This document shows positions 10,737-21,655 of a DNA stretch of 64,000 nucleotides, piece by piece (position 1 is the first letter of the stretch; every line of letters begins with the position of its first letter). The notes under the pieces are model-generated. The model saw nothing but the letters and a program-made list of their open reading frames with translations, made no database searches and was not told the origin of the DNA. This DNA comes from Blepharisma japonicum (lineage: Eukaryota > Ciliophora > Heterotrichea > Heterotrichida > Blepharismidae): positions 248,001 to 312,000 of the forward strand of contig CATKHK010000001.1 of the NCBI GenBank assembly GCA_949751835.1, given 5' to 3'. A program made the position numbers and the translations under genes.

Positions 10737-11645
10737 TTATCATTCATTAATTCTGCTTTCCAAAAGCGTCAGAACATTGTTCGTAGTTTTCTTGAATTTT
10801 TCAATCATCAAAGTATTTGCTGGCATTTTCATAATTGGTCTGCAATCAATTTGCTGAATTAAAGTCACTAAAATTCCCAAATCAATTTTCCTAATTAAAA
10901 TTGCTTCAAAAACGGTTTTTCCTGCCTCTTCTACATTTTCTACTAACTCTTCGCCTCTTACAATTGTAATAATTGTATTTTTATCCTTTCTAGTTGACCA
11001 TTTATCAGAATAATTTCTTTGAATATTCTTATGGTCTCTCCTGCTCAAAACTACCCAATCCATAAATAGTGTTCCTGAAATGACTTCAGCATCTATATAA
11101 GAATCATCCCAGTTTTTATACAGCATAGGAGTATGAAAAGTCTCAAAAATCGAGTTCAAAGAGACTGTATGATTGAATAAAATTCTTGCTTTTAACACTA
11201 CGCAGTCTTGATTAAAGTCACTTGAAATTCGCTTAAAAATTTCAAGATTGCAGTCCTCTACCAAAGGCACCCATTTATTTTCACCACAAAGCTCTGGAAG
11301 CTCTCTATACACATCTATAAATTCTTGGCTTGGAAACGGATGAGTTTTTAAGTCAAGTAACGTGTCTTCTATAGGCTTGATTTCTGCCAAACTTTTTGCC
11401 AGGCTTCCAATCTCTTCAGGAACTTGTGGATTTTCTATCACAGTTTCTTCTTTTTTTATCGAAATTGTCGTATCAGCGTCGCTTTCCTTATTCTTGCCTT
11501 CTTCATCTTCATTTTTTGCTTCTTCGTTTTTCTTATATAAATTTTCCTTAGCAAAAGGTCATGGCTCTGGTCTCAATCCTTGATAAGAAAGCCTTTCATT
11601 TTCTAATATATTCCCTTTTGCTTCCCTCGTTTGACAACAACCCAT
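10737..11645 (-). CDS. Acylated START-like lipid-binding protein
   Basis: The frame opens at the ATG at 11645 and gives 302 residues, with TGA-Trp codons at 11561-11559 and just before the TAA stop. The N-terminus MGCCQT is a typical signal for N-myristoylation of Gly2 and palmitoylation of Cys3/4, so the protein is probably membrane-attached. After an acidic linker (30-65), residues 95-300 look like a START/Bet v1-like fold: VVLKARILFN, then the mid-domain Trp/Asp block LYKNWDDSYIDAEV, then MDWVVLSRRD, and a long C-terminal helix. START domains carry sterols, phospholipids or ceramides between membranes. The assignment is from pattern, not alignment. Its ATG is 52 bp from the divergent profilin gene. 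Confidence 0.72.
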
Positions 11646-11697
11646 TTAAAATTATGACAAATTCCATCAAAAAACGATTGCAAAATTCATATAAAAT
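11646..11697. promoter_or_regulatory. 52-bp divergent spacer (START-like gene / profilin)
   Basis: AT-rich DNA between two start codons on opposite strands. It must contain both promoters and leaders unless these lie in coding DNA. Inferred from layout only. Confidence 0.35.
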
Positions 11698-12117
11698 ATG
11701 GTTGAAGGTCTTGAAAATCTCAAAGAAGAGCTTGCCAAGCAGAATGAGTGGGCCAAGGCTGTAATTTTTGACCACGAAGGCCGGCTTGTTGCATCAAAAG
11801 GCTTTAATGTGAATCCATCTGAGCTTTTACCATATCTTCATGCATTAGACTCAAGAGATGCTACAATAGGAGCTGGATTTATATTGGCAGGAAACCATTT
11901 CGACGTGCATAGGTTCCACCCTCCTCTGGTTTATGGTAGAAGAGGTGGGCCTGATGAAGGTGAAGGAATTGCCCTTTGCCAAGCTATTAGAAATGGCCAA
12001 CCTGTGTACGGAGTGATTACCTATGAATTTCCCTATCTAAGCGCCCGCTGCGTACCACAACTTATTGAGTTCTGCAGAAACTATATAGGAACTGTTGAAA
12101 TCCCACAGCCAAACTAG
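11698..12117 (+). CDS. Profilin
   Basis: This small protein of 139 residues has the profilin order: an N-terminal helix with a conserved Trp (NEWAKAVIFDHEGRLVAS), a first strand pair that reads like the family's 'G.vvAss', a central helix (LLPYLHALDS), then GFILAGNHFDV and VYGRRGG. The 'GF.l.G.ky' then 'yg.kg' arrangement is typical of profilins. A C-terminal helix (VPQLIEFCRNYI) ends the fold. Profilin binds actin monomers and proline-rich ligands. Length fits the family (125-150). It ends with TAG, showing that UAG is a stop here. It is tail-to-tail with the CCCH gene, 28 bp apart. Confidence 0.75.
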   Translation: MVEGLENLKEELAKQNEWAKAVIFDHEGRLVASKGFNVNPSELLPYLHALDSRDATIGAGFILAGNHFDVHRFHPPLVYGRRGGPDEGEGIALCQAIRNGQPVYGVITYEFPYLSARCVPQLIEFCRNYIGTVEIPQPN

Positions 12118-12145
12118 ATAAATAAGAATTATTGATAAAGTGATT

Positions 12146-13447
12146 TTAATTAAAATTAAGCTTAGTCACGTGCTTTTTCTTACAGGCGATACATTCTTGG
12201 TCCAAGCACTCTGTGCACACAAAGACGCCACACTCAAAAAGCCACTCCATTTCTCGCTCTCCACATTTTTTGCAGTAAAACTTACAGATGCCTGCTTTAG
12301 GCTTCTCAATGGGTTTGTCTTCATTTTCTTGAGATATTGTCTCTGCATTTTCTTTGGGTAAATCAGAAGGTTTTTCAGTGGCAACTTCTAGTTCAGGATT
12401 TTCAGAGCTTTTATTTTCTTCAGGTTTTGGCTCAATTTTTATAGGGGCTGTTGATTCCACATTTTTCTTATCCTTATGACTTTGATGTAAGAATGGGCAA
12501 TTATTATTGACTCTGCATGCTTCCTTTTTGCATGGCTTTGTTTTGTAAAAAGATTGATGGAAATAGATTTCGTTCTTTGTATGGGCTTTGTTGCAATCGT
12601 CTCCATTTGGACATAAGCTAGGGTCCAAAAACTTCCTTTCCCGAAACACGAAAATGCATGGAATGGCATCATATCTGAATTTATCTAAATTCCTTCTTCT
12701 TTGCTTTTCATCATGATATCCTAAGCAGTCCTGATTTTTGCAAATTTCAATATTACAAGGCTCAGTCTTAAAAGTTTTTATATTGAATTTTGGTTTTTCA
12801 GGTTGAAGACCAGGCGCTCTTCTATCATCCTCACTATGAGCATATGAACAATGTGACCCTTTATTTTTGCAGCTTTGTCCTTCGTTTTTTTCATATCGAC
12901 AGTTCTGGACTTTATAGACAATAGGATGATAAGAGACCTCTTCTAGAGAATGAGCATATTTACAATGTACTCCATTTCTGCAATATTTTTCATTTTGGCA
13001 CATCTTGGGCCAGTAGTTCCAAGCGTCTTCGATTGGGTAAGGGACACGTCTTGGTACTTGCCCTGGGTGGTAGCTGAGGCATTCTGGGTTATTGCAATTT
13101 TCGTGGCATTTTTTGACGCGATAATGAAGTATGTATTTTTTATGCTCTGGCTTTTCGTTTTGGTAAATTTCTTTTAAGGTTTTATTGTCAATTTTGACAT
13201 GATTTGGGTAGGAGTCTTTAGAACGCTTAGGCCGGTCTTCAAAGTTTTGCTTCCAAGTATTTTGATCATTATCTTTGCGGGGATTTCCACGTGAAAATTG
13301 ATTTTGACGTTTTTCAGGGTAATGGTCTTGTTTTGGGGTAGATGGAGGGATCCATTCAGGCCAAGGATCAGAGGGACGTTGGTCTTCTTTGATACTATTG
13401 TAATAAGCAGCCATTTCAGGGTCAGTTTTTGGAGCGCCAGATTCCAT
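12146..13447 (-). CDS. CCCH zinc-finger protein with C-terminal RING-like domain (Unkempt/TZF type)
   Basis: A 433-residue protein. From residue 105 to 325 it carries a series of Cys3His zinc fingers, for example CQNEKYCRNGVHCKYAH, CKNKGSHCSYAH, CPNGDDCNKAH and CRVNNNCPFLH. Linkers of the type YHPIVYKVQNC and FHQSFYKTKPC are diagnostic of the Unkempt / plant tandem-zinc-finger group. After an acidic linker, residues 393-430 hold paired CxxC/CxC motifs (FYCKKCGE, VCTECLDQECIACKKKH) like the RING domain at the end of Unkempt. These proteins bind mRNA and control translation or decay. No intron or in-frame TGA was found. Confidence 0.88.
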   Translation of the reverse strand: MESGAPKTDPEMAAYYNSIKEDQRPSDPWPEWIPPSTPKQDHYPEKRQNQFSRGNPRKDNDQNTWKQNFEDRPKRSKDSYPNHVKIDNKTLKEIYQNEKPEHKKYILHYRVKKCHENCNNPECLSYHPGQVPRRVPYPIEDAWNYWPKMCQNEKYCRNGVHCKYAHSLEEVSYHPIVYKVQNCRYEKNEGQSCKNKGSHCSYAHSEDDRRAPGLQPEKPKFNIKTFKTEPCNIEICKNQDCLGYHDEKQRRRNLDKFRYDAIPCIFVFRERKFLDPSLCPNGDDCNKAHTKNEIYFHQSFYKTKPCKKEACRVNNNCPFLHQSHKDKKNVESTAPIKIEPKPEENKSSENPELEVATEKPSDLPKENAETISQENEDKPIEKPKAGICKFYCKKCGEREMEWLFECGVFVCTECLDQECIACKKKHVTKLNFN

Positions 13448-13882
13448 TTTATGAGAAAATTAAAAATAATTTGTTTAAGAAATTCTATAATATAAATTTA
13501 TTGTATGTATCTTGATGATGTTAATTAATTGGAATTAATGGCTCATAATAATTAGCTTACATAAAATTAAAACTTTTGAGTAATTTAGCAATTTGATATA
13601 ACTGAAGAATATTCTCCCTAGCAAAACGATAATATAAAATGATTGTTCAAAATTTAACTCAATTGCTTTTCCAAATTATTTTTCAGCAGTTTTATTGTTA
13701 ATAATTAAATTATTGAATAAGTTTTATTATGAAAATAGGAAATAACTAGATTCTCAAAAAATAAAAATAATTTTTAAATTGATCTGCAAAACAGCATTAT
13801 AAATTACTAATATTTTCCCTATCAAATCATAACTCATGCAATAATTTCTTAAGAATATTGTTTCCTATTTTCCTGGACTAAT
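13448..13882. other. Intergenic, no gene seen
   Basis: AT-rich spacer upstream of both flanking genes, which diverge from here. No repeat or RNA gene recognised. Confidence 0.5.
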
Positions 13883-14515
13883 ATGATAAAAGAAATTGAC
13901 ATTACAAAAACCTTCGAAACTACAAACAGAACATACAATGATCCAAAAGAGCTAACTTCTGACAACAAATATTATAAACTTGCCTTAAATCTGGAGTCCC
14001 AATTAAAAACGATGAATGTTTTGCTAACACTATTTGGCTTAATTTGTTATTTCTGCGAAGGGTTAATAGTGATTATTTTTTATTTCCACGAAGAGAATGA
14101 GATGATATTGATATTTAAATATTTTGTCTTTTTTAAAGCTATAAGCTCAGCATATATGGGGTATATATCAATACAATTATGAAGACATAGGGAGGCTAGT
14201 CATCCTATGAACTTTTCATACATTATCATCTGTTTTATAATCGTGCAAACCAGTTTATTTTCATATGAGGCCCCAGGAAATAATGCCTGCATGGTAAATT
14301 TTGCGATAGTTGATACAGTTTTGGACATATTACTTCTGCTGGCTTGCATTGCTTATATTTACTGAATGAAAGTCAAAGCAAGAAGTTATTTCAAAGAAAA
14401 AGAGAGTTTCAGGTCATTTGCAACAGTTTTAAGCATAAAAATGCTAAGGTTATTCCCTATTTCAGATGATATGGAAGCTGATGCATGCCAAAATTCTAGT
14501 TATGACTTGGATTAG
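13883..14515 (+). CDS. Multi-pass membrane protein, unknown
   Basis: This gives 210 residues when two TGA codons (14180-14182 and the one before MKVKARSY) are read as Trp. Four hydrophobic segments are visible: about residues 43-63 (VLLTLFGLICYFCEGLIVII), 73-97, 111-130 (YIIICFIIVQTSLF) and 145-166 (DTVLDILLLLACIAYIYW). A short basic/acidic tail follows. Both ends should be cytoplasmic. I do not recognise a family; the length and four-helix layout would fit a tetraspan or a ciliate-specific membrane protein. Confidence 0.75.
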
Positions 14516-14915
14516 ATTTATCTATTATTAGATAAAAATCAGTAATCATTATTAACACAATATTGCAAGACTAAAATGTTTTAAATTCAGCTGTAAATAT
14601 ACATACACATAAATCCTAATCCCCCATAATTATTATCAAGAATAATATATTTATTTTTAAATTTCTAAATTTTGACAAGCCAAATTCATGACTAAAAAGA
14701 TTAAATTAAAAATAATTCATCTCCCTAATATAAGAATTATAATGAATTTAAAAATTTCACAAGCCATTTTATTTAAACAATTGCTAATTTTCTAGGCTTT
14801 TTTGTTTATTTCGTTATCTTAATAAAAGGCTATGATGATTCTGATTTCTTCTATTCATTTCTTTATGATTTAAAAACATGGAATTAAGCTTGAAACTAGG
14901 GTGAGATAATAATAA
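14516..14915. other. Intergenic, no gene seen
   Basis: AT-rich spacer before Rab1; nothing recognised beyond poly-A/T runs. Confidence 0.5.
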
Positions 14916-15560
14916 ATGGCTAGCCCAGAATAGTAATTCTTACGCAGCGATTATCTCTTCAAGCTTTTACTCATTGGTGATTCCGGTGTTGGAAAATCTT
15001 CGATATTGTTAAGATTTGCTGACAATACATATGCTGAAAGCTTTATTGCCACCATCGGAGTTGATTTCGTAAGTTCTATCTAGAAAATCAAAACAGTAGA
15101 AGTCGAAAACAAGGTCATAAAACTCCAGATTTGGGATACAGCAGGACAAGAGAAATTCAGAACAATTACGTCTTCTTATTATAGAGGAGCTCACGGCATC
15201 ATTGTGGTTTATGATGTCACGAACCGCGACTCTTTCAACAATGTGAAAAACTGGATGAACGAAATAACAAGGTATGCCAGTGAAAATGTAAACCGATTAC
15301 TTGTGGGAAACAAAAGCGATATGGAAGGCAAGAAAGTTGTAACTTATGATGAGGGAAAAGAACTTGCTGATTCATTCGGAATCCCATTTATCGAGACTTC
15401 AGCCAAAACTTCTGTGAATGTCGAACAAAGTTTCTTAAGGATGGCCGGAGAAATCAAAGGGAGAGTTGCGGCCACTGCAACAAAATCAAATCCTCAGCCA
15501 AAAGGACAAAGACTAGCCACCGGAAAGAGCTTAACGCCAAAGAAAACAGGGTGTTGCTAA
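14916..15560 (+). CDS. Rab1/Ypt1 small GTPase
   Basis: Two 15-nt introns, 14933-14947 (GTAATTCTTACGCAG, phase 2) and 15069-15083 (GTAAGTTCTATCTAG, phase 0), must be removed. The result is a complete 204-residue Rab: [20 protein letters not shown] at the start, P-loop GDSGVGKSS (16-24), effector threonine in FIATIGVDF, switch [11 protein letters not shown], guanine motifs NKSD and ETSAK, and a C-terminal Cys-Cys for double geranylgeranylation. The N-terminus and switch regions are those of Rab1, which drives ER-to-Golgi vesicle transport. The exact fit of the protein to the splice sites is among the clearest evidence for tiny introns in this genome. Confidence 0.96.
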
Positions 15561-15662
15561 CTAGGTTAATATCTTATAGCATGATTTTATCTTAAATAGT
15601 CTTACCATTTTATGGATTTTCCTATTATTCTTACTTTTCAATAATTTCTATAATAAATTTTA

Positions 15663-16667
15663 ATGGAGTGTGGCATTTGCTCTCACAATTATGATGCTCG
15701 GTATCATATTCCAACACTACTGGATTGTGGCCACACTTTTTGCAATAAATGTATTGAAGACATTATTATAGGAGATCTAAAAATTGAAGACCTCCTGTTT
15801 CAGTCACAAGAAAAATTATGCCCAGTTGATCATCGGCCTTTCTCTACTAGATTTACTCCAAATTATGAGCTTTTGACATCTATTTCTCTTTGTCCGATAT
15901 CATCAGATGCTCATGCTCCAGATTTTCATCAAAAGCACCGTACCGTTTTTCAGCGCCAAGCTCCAAATAGAGCATCTTTTGCTGAATTATTCCCAAGCAT
16001 TGATAGAAGGCAAATAACAGAAATTTTTAATTTTTCTGTCCAAAGAGCAATTGAAAATGAGCTTAAATGCAGTAATGGGCACAATTTAAATAGAAGCGAA
16101 AATTTTGTGGCTGAATACCAAAGCAATGAATTTAGCTTCAAATGCAGACTTTGTAAGAGAGACAAAACTTTAGGGTGGCTTTGTAAATCTTGTATTTATA
16201 TAATATGTGATGAATGCAAAGAGTGGCTTACAGAGACTGATGTAATTGAAAACCCTGGAGTTGTGTGCATAAGGAGACATAAACTTAGAATGACCCCTAA
16301 CGCCCAAGTCTATAATTTAAAAATTGGCAGAGGAAGTGGGAACTTCAACTGTGATACTTGCTTAGAAAGAAGAATCGGCTGAAGTGCACAATGCCGAGAA
16401 TGTAACTTCGACATGTGCGAAGGCTGCACTGAAAATTTGAAGAAAATTGTGCCTTTAGTTGGAAATTTGCAATGCCTTAGAAATCATCCACTTGTATGGA
16501 TCCCTGATTTTAATACAATAAGAAATAAAGACTATGGGTGTGATGTTTGTAAAAGAAGGTTCAAAAAATCAGGGAGCTTTAATTGTGGGCTTTGCAAGTT
16601 TGATGTGTGTATAGCATGCGCAGATAGAAGGCTTGCTGAAGTAAGAGGTACGCTGAATCCTAGATAA
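15663..16667 (+). CDS. RING finger protein with DC1-like zinc modules (paralog 1)
   Basis: This gives 334 residues when the TGA at 16380-16382 is read as Trp. An N-terminal RING starts CGICSHNYDARYHIPTLLDC, followed by GHTFCNKCIED and ends CPVDHRPF. The last zinc ligand is Asp rather than Cys (C3HC3D, as in TRAF6). From residue 135 there are about three repeated zinc modules with the pattern CxxGHxL...CxxC...WxCxxCxFDxCxxC, reminiscent of DC1 domains of plants. A likely E3 ubiquitin ligase. The paralog at 20753-21598 has the same order of modules, with a shorter linker after the RING. Confidence 0.88.
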
Positions 16668-17353
16668 GTAAAATATTTGATAATTAACTTTAAAATTAAC
16701 TGATAATAATTATAAGAACCTAAGATATATGAAAATGCTATTTCAATTTTCCAGCAGTGATAGAGTTTTATTATGATATATTTATCCTTATAAAATAGTT
16801 ATTTGAATTTTTCAATTAAATATATTATTGCGATTCATACAATATATTAATTATAATTTTACATTTTTATATATTTCTATTTTCTAAGCCTATGTTTCAG
16901 CTCTTTAATAAAATTAGCAGTAAGGGGCTGGAATTTATCTTTGCCCAGCAGTATTACAGTAATGAAAAGCTATGATCTTTTCAGCTATTTAGTATATATT
17001 ACATAAAAAACCCGATTATTGCTCTTTTTGAAATGCCTTAAAATATATCATAAAAACATTTTTTCCCCAAAAATTTAATCTCCGATAGTAATGACTTATC
17101 CTAAGATTTTTCTTTCCATTTTTAATATTAATTATATATGGAAAAATCAATAGTACTAAGACAGGAATCTAACATTATAATAATCAACTTTTTATCTTAT
17201 TTCAAAGGGATTCTAAATGGATCAATGGATAAATTGACACAGTTGAACAATTAAATGAAACAATAATGTAAGTTCAAAATAATTAAATTTTTAGTGTATC
17301 ATAATTATTATTTGCAGAAATAAGGGAGAATCATTTCTAATTATTGCTTATAG
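16668..17353. other. Intergenic, no gene seen
   Basis: A 686-bp AT-rich spacer between convergent 3' ends of RING paralog 1 and the pepsin-like gene. No coding potential recognised. Confidence 0.5.
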
Positions 17354-18589
17354 TTAGAGAGATTTGGCTACCAAAACGCATGATAACGCGCAAATAACTA
17401 TCAAGCCTACAACTGAGAAAGCAATTACTACAGCAAGTTTCCACGTAGGCCAACCTTCAGAAGAAGATCTTTCTTTTGATTTTGCAAAGCCAATCCTTTT
17501 GTTATCCATATCAAAATGTAGGTAAAACCTTCTAATGAATTTTTCCCCCAATACCCAATAATCTATATCACTGCGATATTGAAGAGTTGGGTAGCAATTG
17601 TCTTCTTCAAAATGGAAGTAATCTATCGGTAATAGTGTAAATTCTTTATTAGATAGCACAAAAGTAATTTTAGGGTAACTCTCATCACAATCACAAGACA
17701 CGTAACCTAAGCCATCCTGGCTACAAGAATAACTGTTCACAAGAGTTAACAGAATATCAATCACATCATCTTTAGGGCCTATAATATTGCTAGAACTTGC
17801 ATAAATAATTGCTGATGTTCCTGAAGTGTAGCCTTCGTTATTAAATATTACACCGTTACAGGGAACTCGCCAGTATTTTGTTGATGTGACTAAGTTGACA
17901 TAGGTAAAGCTGTCTTCTGATGAATACTTATCTAAATCATATCCATCAATTATTAAAATTGAGCCTTTATGAGACAAATCTGATTCGTCTCTATTCTCAC
18001 TGAGGTGTAATGAAAACTGCCTGTTTTTTATTTGGCCTAGGCTCTCCAAATTGGTAATTATTGAGCTTCCGTTGCTTGAAGCTTCAAAACCTAAGCCTAA
18101 TAGTCCGTCTGATTGCATACTAGCAAGGCCATCTTCAGAGGTCACCAAAATAAAAGGCTGGTGAGTTGCATTCAAATTTCCAATAGAAATAACATCGCTG
18201 CTCACATAGCCGCTTGATTCCCCTCCAGGAGTATAAAAATGCTTAAACTCGGTCGTGTTGTCGTAAGTCGATGAGGCTCGTGGGTTAAATGTATTATTAG
18301 CATGACAGCTGTTGCAGTTATTTGCATCAATTCAGGTTCATGTGCTTACTGTGTCAATTCAGAGTGTAAACTCCTGAGGACGGGTCCCAATAGTTGCTTC
18401 GATGAAGTATTCGACCTAAATAGAGCCTACATTTTTATAATTGGTGGCGCTTATAGATGTTGAAAGTTCGCGTGGAGAAGTGAGACTAGAAATGGTATGC
18501 TTTTCTATGCCCTTTTCTATAGCTCTTCTATATAATGGCATTGATATAGCTGCTAGGGCTACAGAAAGTCTTATACATAGTAAAAACAT
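17354..18589 (-). CDS. Pepsin-like (A1) type I membrane protein, second catalytic Asp lost
   Basis: Starts at the ATG at 18589, with a 15-nt intron at 18416-18430 (GTAGGCTCTATTTAG), and gives 406 residues. A signal peptide (about 1-19), then a two-lobed pepsin fold: VEYFIEATIGTRPQEFTLWI, active-site region DTVSTWTW (Asp74, the usual DTG changed to DTV), flap and hydrophobic core DGLLGLGF, KNRQFSLHLS, and the end-of-domain block RRFYLHFDMDNKRIGFAK. The second active site, normally (D)TGS/T, reads AIIYASSSNIIGP, so Tyr258 replaces Asp. A membrane helix (LAVVIAFSVVGLIVICALSC) and a very short tail close the protein. Without the second Asp it should not be a normal aspartic protease. Five TGA-Trp codons or fewer are used. 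Confidence 0.9.
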
Positions 18590-19290
18590 TTAAATTATTA
18601 TCTTTATTTATGCTTTCTTGATAAATCAACATATTGTTTCTATATTTTATAATTTTTAAAAGGTCGAAAAATTATAGATGGAACATTTTTAATGATTATC
18701 AAAGCCAAAATAATTTTAGATGAATAAAATTTTGATATGTGTTAATAAACAGGCTTATAATTACTCTCGATATAAATCAAATTATCAATAATAATATTAA
18801 TAGCATAAAAGACAAGAAATAATTATATTTTTAATTTTTCATTTATTTCTTTAGATTACTATATTTAGGATCTTTTGATCAATTACTATAAATTAGAGGA
18901 ATTTCATTTCTAGCTTATATGTCTATTTTAAGATGATTGATAAAAGTATAATCTAAAGTTATATTTATCCCTATGAAATGCTAAAAGGTAAAAGGCATGC
19001 AAATTAAAAAGTACAGTAAGAATTATGATATGGTCCAGAAATAAGATTATTCTAGTAACTTATAAGTTTCGCTTTTTACCAGAATCAATAAATAAAGAAG
19101 AAGCTGTTTCAGGAAATACCAAAGACACAGTACTAATTTTGTTATAAGAAGGCTAATATTTCTTGAAAATACAGATTTTTTAAGGAAAATTTGACTAGAT
19201 TAAAAACTTATGCTAGCCTAATCCTATTTGCATAAGAGTAGAAAATATTAATTTGATTTAATAAGAAAGGTGATGATAAGTTTTCACCTA
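18590..19290. other. Intergenic with a piece of duplicated flank
   Basis: AT-rich spacer. Its right part (about 19090-19245) resembles the DNA just upstream of the decayed pepsin-like copy (about 20225-20380). No gene seen. Confidence 0.45.
19198..19241 (+). repeat. Direct repeat, copy 1 of 2
   Basis: A 44-bp block that contains ACTTATGCTAGCCTAAT and TTTGCATAAGAGTAG recurs at 20333-20375 with a one-base length difference. It is the best conserved part of a longer weak similarity, probably a remnant of the duplication that made the two pepsin-like copies. Confidence 0.75.
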
Positions 19291-20201
19291 ACTCTCATCG
19301 CAATCATAAGACAAGTTACCTAAGCTATCCTGACTGCAAGAATAACTGTTCACAAGAGTTAAAAGCATATCAAGCACCTCATCTTTAGGGCCTATGATAT
19401 ATCTAGCACCTGTACAATAATTGCTCATGTACCTAAACAGAAGTAATTTTTATCAAACATTACACCATAGCAGGGAGCTTTCTAATCGTTTGCCAATTTG
19501 ACTAAGTTGACATAGGTAAAGCTGTCTTCTGATGAATACTTATCTAAATCATATCCATCAATTATTAAATTTGAGCCTTTATGAGACAAATCTGATTCGT
19601 CTCTATTTTCACTGAGATGTAATGAAAACTGCCTGTGTTTTATTTTGCCTTGACTCTTCAAAGTGGTAATTATAGTTTCCACCGCTTGAAGCCTCAAAAC
19701 CTAAGCCTAATAGTCCGTCTAATTTTAAACTATCAAGGCAATCTTCAGAGGTCACCAAAATAAAAGGCTGGTGAGTTGCTATCAAATTACCAATATAAAA
19801 GATATCACTACTCACATAGCCTCTTAAATCTCCTTTAGCAGTATAAAAATCTTTCAACTGATTTGTATTTTCATAAGTTGATGAGCTTGCATATTAAATG
19901 TGTTATTAGCATGACAGCTATTGCAGTTATTTGCATCAATTCATGTTCATGTGGTAAAAGTATCAATTCAGAGTTTAAACTCCTGAGGAGGGGTTCCAAT
20001 AGTTGCTTCGGTGAAGTATTCGACCTAAATGGAGCCTATACATTTTTATAATTACTAATGCTTACAAAATGTTGAAAGTTTGTGTGGAGAGGTGAGACTA
20101 GATATGGTATGCTTTTCTATGCCCTTTTCTGAGACTCTTCTATATAATGGCATTGATATAGCTGCCAGAGCTACAGAAAGCCCTATATAGAGCATAAACA
20201 T
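19291..20201 (-). pseudogene. Decayed copy of the pepsin-like gene at 17354-18589
   Basis: This stretch matches the minus strand of 17354-18589 along its length, from the initiator ATG (20201) and signal peptide through lobe 1, the first active site (now DTFTTW) and most of lobe 2. The match stops near 19291, so the C-terminal third with the membrane helix is missing. Several small length differences of one or two bases shift the frame (near 20055, 19895 and 19675). An in-frame stop appears near 19485, and the shared intron has grown from 15 to 17 nt (20025-20041). It looks like a fairly young dead copy of a host gene. Confidence 0.88.
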
Positions 20202-20752
20202 TTTAATTGCTACCTTACCATTGCAAATAGGTTGTTACAGAAATACAAGAATGGCAATAGAACCAGTTCTAATTTGTTATCGAGGACAAACACTTTTGAA
20301 GAGTACGAACTTTTCATTTGAAAAATCGATTAGATTAAAAACTTATGCTAGCCTAATCTATTTGCATAAGAGTAGGTTTTTTTAAACTTGCTCTTTAGAA
20401 AGAAGCTGAAGAGTTTTTACTTCAGAATTTTGTATGCAGTTTCCTTAAAGTTGTACAGATTCTGAGAAAATTGATTCTAAAATAATTTCAGAGAAAACGA
20501 TAGATTGAATTCCATTGCAGTGCAAACCTGATTTAATTCTAAACTTATCAATAATCAGATGCGGATTATAATTAAGGCAAAGACAAGAATGATACGATAC
20601 TTAATAATTTGAAACACTAGTTATTATGTAAAAAAAGCAAAAAGACTTAAGGCAATAACTAATAATTATCAAAAGAAGCATAGGTCTTTTGAGATTTTCT
20701 TAAATGTAAAAATTAACTGTGACAAAATATAACTTATCAGTAATTTTTATTA
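20202..20752. other. Intergenic with duplicated flank
   Basis: Spacer between the dead pepsin-like copy and RING paralog 2, whose starts diverge. About 20225-20380 resembles 19090-19245. No gene seen. Confidence 0.45.
20333..20375 (+). repeat. Direct repeat, copy 2 of 2
   Basis: Near-identical partner of 19198-19241, lying 132 bp upstream of the start of the decayed pepsin-like copy. May be old promoter DNA of that copy. Confidence 0.75.
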
Positions 20753-21598
20753 ATGGAATGTGGGGTTTGCCTAAATGAATATGATTCTCGTAATCATGTT
20801 CCTACCTTGCTTGACTGTGGACACACATTATGTAGAAACTGTATAGAAGATCTCCTATCATCAGAGCAAAAATTGTGCCCTATTGATAGAAATCCTATCG
20901 GCACCCGATTAGTTCCAAACTATGAATTATTAAGTCTACTAGAGATCAGAAGCCAAAATCCTATAAGAAATCTTAACGAAAATGAGTTGAAGTGCAAAAA
21001 TGGTCATTTTCTAGCTCTCAGTGAAGACTTTAAAGCAGAATATGAAGGCGCAGGTATAATGTTCAAATGTAAACTTTGCAAACGGGAAATAAATCAAGGC
21101 TGATTATGCAAATTTTGTATATTTCCTATATGTGATGAATGCAAAAAATGGTCCACTGATACGCAAGAAATTAATGATCCTGGGATTGTCTGTGTAAAAA
21201 ATCATAAAATTAGACTTACTCCAAATGCTGAGGAGTGGAATTCTAGAATCGGAAGATGGAAAAATGGGAAATTTTTATGTGATACTTGCCTTGTAAAGAA
21301 AACTGGGGCTAGTGCTCAATGCCGAACCTGCAACTTTGATATGTGTGCTGATTGCTTATATAAATTAAGACAAGTTTTACCTATGGTTGAATACTTAAAC
21401 TGCAAAAATAAGCATCCACTTGTTTGGCTTCCTGATTTTGTTACATCAAGAAATAAAGACTTTGCTTGCAATGGCTGCAAAAAGAGGTTTAATAAATCAG
21501 GAAGTTTCAACTGTGGGCTTTGCAGATTTGATTTATGCATTTTATGTGCAGAAAGCAGAATTGCTAATATGAGAAATTCTATTCATGAATTATTATAA
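20753..21598 (+). CDS. RING finger protein with DC1-like zinc modules (paralog 2)
   Basis: This gives 281 residues, with a TGA-Trp codon at 21101-21103. The RING begins CGVCLNEYDSRNHVPTLLDC, continues GHTLCRNCIEDLL and ends CPIDRNPI, again with Asp as last ligand. The later zinc modules repeat the pattern of paralog 1, including the near-identical end NKSGSFNCGLCRFDLCILC. The linker between RING and zinc modules is much shorter than in 15663-16667. Probably an E3 ligase from a local duplication. It is tail-to-tail with the Pho80-like cyclin, 57 bp apart. Confidence 0.87.
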
Positions 21599-21655
21599 GT
21601 TCAAGGAATAAAGCTACGATAATGATAATAGGTTTACTTATTTATAATAAATACT

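Noticed and set aside
10487-10747. Minus-strand ORF of 86 codons between two genes
   Set aside because: Overlaps the 3' end of the START-like gene in another frame, has AT-driven composition and no family match.
12950-13177. Hydrophobic plus-strand ORF opposite the CCCH gene
   Set aside because: Antisense shadow of Cys/His-rich coding DNA, with no independent support.
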